A stretch of DNA of 64,000 nucleotides from Pseudomonas knackmussii B13 (GTDB taxonomy: Bacteria; Pseudomonadota; Gammaproteobacteria; Pseudomonadales; Pseudomonadaceae): the NCBI RefSeq assembly GCF_000689415.1, contig NZ_HG322950.1, forward strand, positions 1 through 64,000, read 5' to 3'. A program made the translations under genes and the position numbers. How positions within the stretch are numbered: the first letter of the stretch is position 1; each line of letters starts with the position of its first letter. The notes under the pieces were generated by a model. It saw only the letters and a list, made by a program, of their open reading frames with translations, was not told the origin of the DNA and did not search any database. Of the stretch, positions 60,165 through 64,000 are shown in pieces.

Positions 60165-61661
60165 TCAGCCGGCTGCGAGCATGTGGCCGCGTTCTTCCAG
60201 GTTGATGTGCCAGCCCATGGCCTCGCGCAGGATGTGCGGGGTGTGGCCGCCGCGGGCGCAGGCCGCTTCGAAGTAGCCGAGCAGGGCGTCGCGGTAGGAC
60301 GGATGCACGCAATTCTCGATGATCACCTTGGCGCGCTCTCGCGGTGCGAGGCCGCGCAGGTCGGCCAAGCCCTGCTCGGTGACCAGGATGTCGACGTCGT
60401 GCTCGGTGTGGTCGACGTGGCTGACCATGGGCACCACGCTGGAGATGTTGCCGCCCTTGGCGATGGACTTGGTGACGAAGATCGCCAGGTGCGCATTGCG
60501 GGCGAAGTCGCCCGAGCCACCGATGCCGTTCATCATCTTGGTGCCGCCGACGTGGGTCGAGTTGACGTTGCCGTAGATGTCGAACTCCAGCGCGGTGTTG
60601 ATGCCGATGATGCCCAGGCGACGCACCACTTCGGGGTGGTTGGATATCTCCTGCGGACGCAGCACCAGCTTGTCCTTGTAGCGCTCCAGGTTGCCGAAGA
60701 CGTCGGCGTTGCGGCGGGTCGACAGGGTGATCGAGCTGCCCGAGGCGAAGCGCAGCTTGCCCGAGTCCATCAGGTCGAAGGTCGAGTCCTGCAGCACTTC
60801 GGAGTACATGGTCAGGTCTTCGAAGGGCGACTCCATCAGGCCGCACATCACCGCGTTGGCGATGCTGCCGATGCCTGCCTGCAGCGGCGCGAGGTTCTTG
60901 GCCAGGCGGCCGGCGTCCACTTCACGTTTGAAGAAGTCGATCAGGTGGTTGGCGATGGCCTGGGTCTCGTCGTCCGGCGGCAGCACGGTGGAGGGCGAGT
61001 CCGGCTGATTGTTGATGACGATGGCAACGATCTTCTCCGGAGGGATCGGGATCGCGGTGCTGCCGATGCGGTCGTCGACCTTGGTCAGCGGGATCGGCGT
61101 GCGGGTCGGCCGATAGGTCGGGATATAGATGTCGTGCAGGCCTTCCAGGTTGGTGTGGTGCGCGAGGTTGATCTCGACGATCACCTGCTTGGCGAAGATT
61201 GCGAAGCTGGCGGAGTTGCCCACCGAAGTGGTCGGCACGATGTGGCCTTCCTCGGTGATGGCTACGGCCTCGATAACCGCGATGTCCGGCAGCTTGAGCT
61301 GGTGGTTGCGCAGCTGCTCGACGGTTTCCGACAGGTGCTGGTCGATGAACATCACCGAGCCGTCGTTGATCGCCTTGCGCAGGGTGCTGTCGACCTGGAA
61401 GGGCATGCGCCGGGCGAGTACGCCGGCTTCGGTGAGGTGCTTGTCGAGGTCGTTGCCCAGGCTCGCACCGGTCATCAGGCTGATCTTCAGCGGCTGCTGC
61501 TTGGCGCGCTGGGCGAGGGCCTCGGGCACGGCCTTGGCTTCGCCGGCGCGGGTGAAGCCGCTCATGCCGACGGTCATGCCGTCCTGGATCAGGGCTGCAG
61601 CCTGGTCCGCAGTCATCACCTTGTCCAACAGGGAGGGCAGGCGCACGCGATCACGGTACAT
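60165..61661 (-). CDS. Acetyl-CoA hydrolase / succinyl-CoA:acetate CoA-transferase family
   Basis: 498-aa class I CoA-transferase. It has the glycine-rich GMTVGMSGFTRAGEAKAVP near the N-terminus, oxyanion loop LAPLQAGIGSIANAVM and the catalytic Glu block EFDIYGNVNSTHVGG. Whether it is hydrolase or transferase cannot be read; Pseudomonas homologues (P. aeruginosa PA5445) are annotated as CoA transferase. Start at 61661 (MYRDRVRLPSLLDK); the upstream extension overlaps no family sequence. Separate from pntB by a 195-base gap with a terminator. Confidence 0.9.
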   Translation of the reverse strand: MYRDRVRLPSLLDKVMTADQAAALIQDGMTVGMSGFTRAGEAKAVPEALAQRAKQQPLKISLMTGASLGNDLDKHLTEAGVLARRMPFQVDSTLRKAINDGSVMFIDQHLSETVEQLRNHQLKLPDIAVIEAVAITEEGHIVPTTSVGNSASFAIFAKQVIVEINLAHHTNLEGLHDIYIPTYRPTRTPIPLTKVDDRIGSTAIPIPPEKIVAIVINNQPDSPSTVLPPDDETQAIANHLIDFFKREVDAGRLAKNLAPLQAGIGSIANAVMCGLMESPFEDLTMYSEVLQDSTFDLMDSGKLRFASGSSITLSTRRNADVFGNLERYKDKLVLRPQEISNHPEVVRRLGIIGINTALEFDIYGNVNSTHVGGTKMMNGIGGSGDFARNAHLAIFVTKSIAKGGNISSVVPMVSHVDHTEHDVDILVTEQGLADLRGLAPRERAKVIIENCVHPSYRDALLGYFEAACARGGHTPHILREAMGWHINLEERGHMLAAG

Positions 61662-61805
61662 GGAAAAACCTCGGGCAGTAGGGGTGTACGAGGCGGCCAG
61701 TCTAGGGACTCGGCGATTTTTCGCCCTTATACCAAGGTCGCAAAATCGCCCCGCCGGGGCCTTCCTTACTACCAAAGTCCAGCGTGCTTTCCGTTGTCCG
61801 AAAGC

Positions 61806-61832
61806 AAGACACCGGCGCGAGGCCGGTGTCTT
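61806..61832 (-). terminator. Terminator after pntB
   Basis: Minus-strand stem AAGACACCGGC and GCCGGTGTCTT followed by GCTTTC, 25 bases after the pntB stop. The U-run is weak. Confidence 0.65.
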
Positions 61833-61856
61833 GGGGATGGACGGTAGGACAGTCGA

Positions 61857-63293
61857 TTATTCGACGGCCTTGACCATGTCCTCGATGACCTTCTTGGCGT
61901 CGCCGAAGACCATCATGGTCTTGTCCAGGTAGAACAGTTCGTTGTCGAGGCCGGCGTAGCCGCTGGCCATCGAGCGCTTGTTGACGATCACGGTCTTGGC
62001 TTTGTAGGCCTCGAGGATCGGCATGCCGGCAATCGGCGACTTCGGATCGTTCTTCGCGGCCGGGTTGACCACGTCGTTGGCGCCGAGCACCAGGACCACG
62101 TCGGTCTGGCCGAACTCGGAGTTGATGTCCTCCATCTCGAACACTTGGTCGTAGGGCACTTCGGCCTCGGCGAGCAGGACGTTCATGTGGCCCGGCATAC
62201 GACCGGCAACCGGGTGGATGGCGAACTTCACGGTGACGCCGCGGTGGGTCAGCTTCTCGGCCAGTTCCATCAGCGCGTGCTGGGCACGGGCCACTGCCAG
62301 GCCGTAGCCGGGGACGATGATCACGGTGTCGGCGTTGGTCAGCAGGAAGGAGGCGTCGTCGGACGAACCGGACTTCACCGGGCGAGCTTCCTTCGCGCCA
62401 GCCGGGCCGGCGTCGTCAGCGCTGGCGCCGAAGCCGCCGAGGATGACGTTGAAGAACGAGCGGTTCATCGCCTTGCACATGATGTACGAGAGGATGGCGC
62501 CCGAAGAGCCCACCAGCGAACCGGCGATGATCAGCATCGAGTTGTTCAGCGAGAAGCCGATACCCGCTGCGGCCCAGCCGGAGTAGGAGTTCAGCATCGA
62601 CACCACGACCGGCATGTCGGCGCCGCCGATCGGGATGATGATCAGCACGCCAAGGATGAAGGCCAGGGCCAGCATCAGGGCGAAGGCGGCGATGTTGCCG
62701 GTGAACATGAACACCAGGCCCAGGCCCAGGGTGGTCAGGCCCAGCACCAGGTTGAGCATGTGCTGGCCGCCGAACTGTACCGGTGCGCCCTGGAACAGGC
62801 GGAACTTGTACTTGCCGGAGAGCTTGCCGAAGGCGATCACCGAACCGGAGAAGGTGATGGCGCCGATGGCCGCGCCGAGGAACAGCTCCAGGCGATTGCC
62901 GGAGGGGATGGTGTCGCCCAGGTGCTCGACGATGCCCAGGGACTGCGGCTCGATGACGGCGGCGATGGCGATGAATACCGCGGCCAGGCCGATCATGCTG
63001 TGCATGAAGGCGACCAGCTCGGGCATCTTGGTCATTTCAACGCGCTTGGCCATGATCGAGCCGGCGCTGCCGCCGATCAGCAGGCCGACCAGCACGTAAC
63101 CGATGCCGGTGGTGGCGATCTCTGCGCCCAGCTTGAACACCAGGGCCACGGTGGTGACCACCGCGATACCCATGCCGATCATGCCGAACAGGTTGCCGCG
63201 ACGCGAAGTGGTCGGGTGCGACAGGCCCTTCAGCGCCTGGATGAAGCAGACGGAGGCGATGAGGTAGAGGAGGGTGACGAGGTTCATGCTCAT
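61857..63293 (-). CDS. pntB: NAD(P) transhydrogenase subunit beta
   Basis: Membrane and NADP(H)-binding subunit of the proton-translocating transhydrogenase that balances NADH and NADPH. The 478-aa product has about eight or nine hydrophobic helices in the first two thirds, then the dIII NADP domain beginning VIIVPGYGLAVARAQHALMELA with FAIHPVAGRMPGHMNVLLAEA and VLVLGANDVVNPAA. It starts 1 base before the pntAB stop ends. Last gene of the pnt operon. Confidence 0.97.
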   Translation of the reverse strand: MSMNLVTLLYLIASVCFIQALKGLSHPTTSRRGNLFGMIGMGIAVVTTVALVFKLGAEIATTGIGYVLVGLLIGGSAGSIMAKRVEMTKMPELVAFMHSMIGLAAVFIAIAAVIEPQSLGIVEHLGDTIPSGNRLELFLGAAIGAITFSGSVIAFGKLSGKYKFRLFQGAPVQFGGQHMLNLVLGLTTLGLGLVFMFTGNIAAFALMLALAFILGVLIIIPIGGADMPVVVSMLNSYSGWAAAGIGFSLNNSMLIIAGSLVGSSGAILSYIMCKAMNRSFFNVILGGFGASADDAGPAGAKEARPVKSGSSDDASFLLTNADTVIIVPGYGLAVARAQHALMELAEKLTHRGVTVKFAIHPVAGRMPGHMNVLLAEAEVPYDQVFEMEDINSEFGQTDVVLVLGANDVVNPAAKNDPKSPIAGMPILEAYKAKTVIVNKRSMASGYAGLDNELFYLDKTMMVFGDAKKVIEDMVKAVE

Positions 63294-63294
63294 G

Positions 63295-63615
63295 TCAGTG
63301 CTTCTCCGCCTGCGCTTTCGGCGCCTTCTTCTTGAACATTTCCAGCATGCGGCGGGTTACCAGGAAGCCACCGAAGACGTTGACGGCGGCCAGGGCCACG
63401 GCCAGGGTGCCCATGATCTTGCCCAGCGGGGTGACTGTCAGCGCGGCGGCCAGCATGGCGCCGACGATGACGATCGCCGAGATGGCGTTGGTTACCGCCA
63501 TCAGCGGGGTGTGCAGGGCAGGGGTGACGTTCCATACCACGTGGTAGCCGACGTACACGGCCAGCACGAAGATGATCAGGTTGTAGATCCCATGGGAGAT
63601 CAGCATTTCTTCCAT
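63295..63615 (-). CDS. pntAB: NAD(P) transhydrogenase subunit alpha part 2
   Basis: Membrane part of the split alpha subunit, 106 aa with three hydrophobic helices ([56 protein letters not shown]). Split PntAA/PntAB is the usual form in Pseudomonas. It lies between pntAA and pntB. Confidence 0.95.
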   Translation of the reverse strand: MEEMLISHGIYNLIIFVLAVYVGYHVVWNVTPALHTPLMAVTNAISAIVIVGAMLAAALTVTPLGKIMGTLAVALAAVNVFGGFLVTRRMLEMFKKKAPKAQAEKH

Positions 63616-63682
63616 CGTCTTTCACCGGTCTCGAGGCCGGGCTAAGCGCCCGGCGGGTTCTTCTTTATTAGTAGCGCTGGAC

Positions 63683-64000
63683 TCAGCCGTTCTTGCGTAC
63701 GGCCTGGCCGTCGCGGCACATCAGGCAGGCGGCGACGATGTCGTCTTCCAGGTTGACCTTGAAGCCTTCGGCCGAGAGGGTCAGCTTGAGGAAGTCGAGC
63801 AGGTTGCGCGCATACAGGGCCGAGGCGTCAGCCGGGACCATGGCGGCCAGGTTGGTGTGGCCGACGAGGGTCACGCCATGCTTGATCACCACCTGACCGG
63901 CTTCGGTCAGCGGGCAGTTGCCGCCTTGGGCAGCCGCCAGGTCGATGACCACCGAGCCCGGTTTCATTTCCTGCACAGTGGCTTCGTGCAGCAGGGTCGG
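63683..64000 (-). CDS. pntAA: NAD(P) transhydrogenase subunit alpha part 1 (partial, 3' end only)
   Basis: C-terminal about 105 residues of the soluble NAD-binding alpha subunit; the start lies beyond the window. The visible part has MKPGSVVIDLAAAQGGNCPLTE and HTNLAAMVPADASALYARNLLDFLKL, typical of the dI domain end. Cut by the window edge, not a pseudogene. It heads the pntAA-pntAB-pntB operon, 67 bases before pntAB. Confidence 0.93.
   Translation of the reverse strand, partial: PTLLHEATVQEMKPGSVVIDLAAAQGGNCPLTEAGQVVIKHGVTLVGHTNLAAMVPADASALYARNLLDFLKLTLSAEGFKVNLEDDIVAACLMCRDGQAVRKNG

Noticed and set aside
60087..61847. 586-aa open frame opposite the CoA-transferase
   Set aside because: Shadow of the conserved minus-strand gene; no family motif.

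Overview
The window is the start of a Pseudomonas chromosome, by gene content and order from the P. aeruginosa branch of the genus. It opens in the replication origin. The order dnaA-dnaN-recF-gyrB, then plsC/gmhB/glyS/glyQ, tag, an LpxL/HtrB-type acyltransferase, PilZ, yhhQ, trkA, rsmB, fmt, def, tsaP, dprA, tsaC, qor, hemF, aroE and later trpA/trpB/trpI follows the P. aeruginosa PA0001-PA0037 layout as I remember it. Departures include a NUDIX gene after gyrB and accessory content after about 38 kb. The DNA is GC-rich almost throughout. The low-GC exceptions are oriC, the 53.9-54.1 kb and 54.55-54.65 kb flanks of a toxin-antitoxin pair, and about 59.8-60.1 kb. No tRNA, rRNA, CRISPR array, insertion sequence or prophage was seen.

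Layout. 0-6.7 kb: oriC with four DnaA boxes, the dnaA-dnaN-recF-gyrB replication block and two perfect parS sites inside recF. 6.8-12.1 kb (minus): a NUDIX hydrolase and the glyQ-glyS-gmhB-plsC unit. 12.3-16.7 kb: tag with a LexA-like box, a late lipid A acyltransferase, an Nramp (MntH-type) manganese transporter, a PilZ protein, a queuosine-precursor transporter behind a probable preQ1 riboswitch, and a TPR protein. 16.7-24.1 kb: trkA, rsmB-fmt-def, and divergently tsaP, dprA and tsaC. 24.1-27.1 kb: qor, hemF with an ANR-like box, and aroE.

27.2-34.7 kb: a choline-sulfate unit (choline sulfatase, choline-binding protein, SulP transporter, divergent LysR regulator), then small oxygenase-like proteins and an AraC regulator. 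34.8-37.8 kb: trpBA with divergent trpI. 37.9-42.1 kb: dodecin followed by three back-to-back paralogue pairs of exported proteins: two DUF1161 proteins, two lipoproteins and two HExxH aminopeptidase-like lipoproteins. 42.1-51.0 kb: a CoA-ester beta-oxidation region (3-hydroxyacyl-CoA dehydrogenase, acyl-CoA ligase, IclR regulator, two acyl-CoA dehydrogenases, FadB-like fusion) with an array of REP repeats that includes a 151-bp tandem duplication.

51.2-55.9 kb: ElaA-type acetyltransferase, LysR regulator, DUF2218, a Gln/Arg-rich RcnB-domain protein, a RelE/ParE toxin-antitoxin pair, a PhyH-family dioxygenase and a GFA protein. 56-59.8 kb: a large exported DUF4105 protein with an added HExxH peptidase-like half, co-oriented with three tandem DUF2388 paralogues, then two DUF1127 genes. 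60.1-64 kb: an acetyl-CoA hydrolase/CoA-transferase and the pntAA(partial)-pntAB-pntB transhydrogenase operon.

The best candidates for something undescribed are the DUF2388 x3 plus DUF4105/HExxH cluster, the paralogue-pair block at 38-42 kb, and the beta-oxidation cluster whose two promoters share an operator-like sequence. Most assignments rest on family motifs read by eye; no database search was run.
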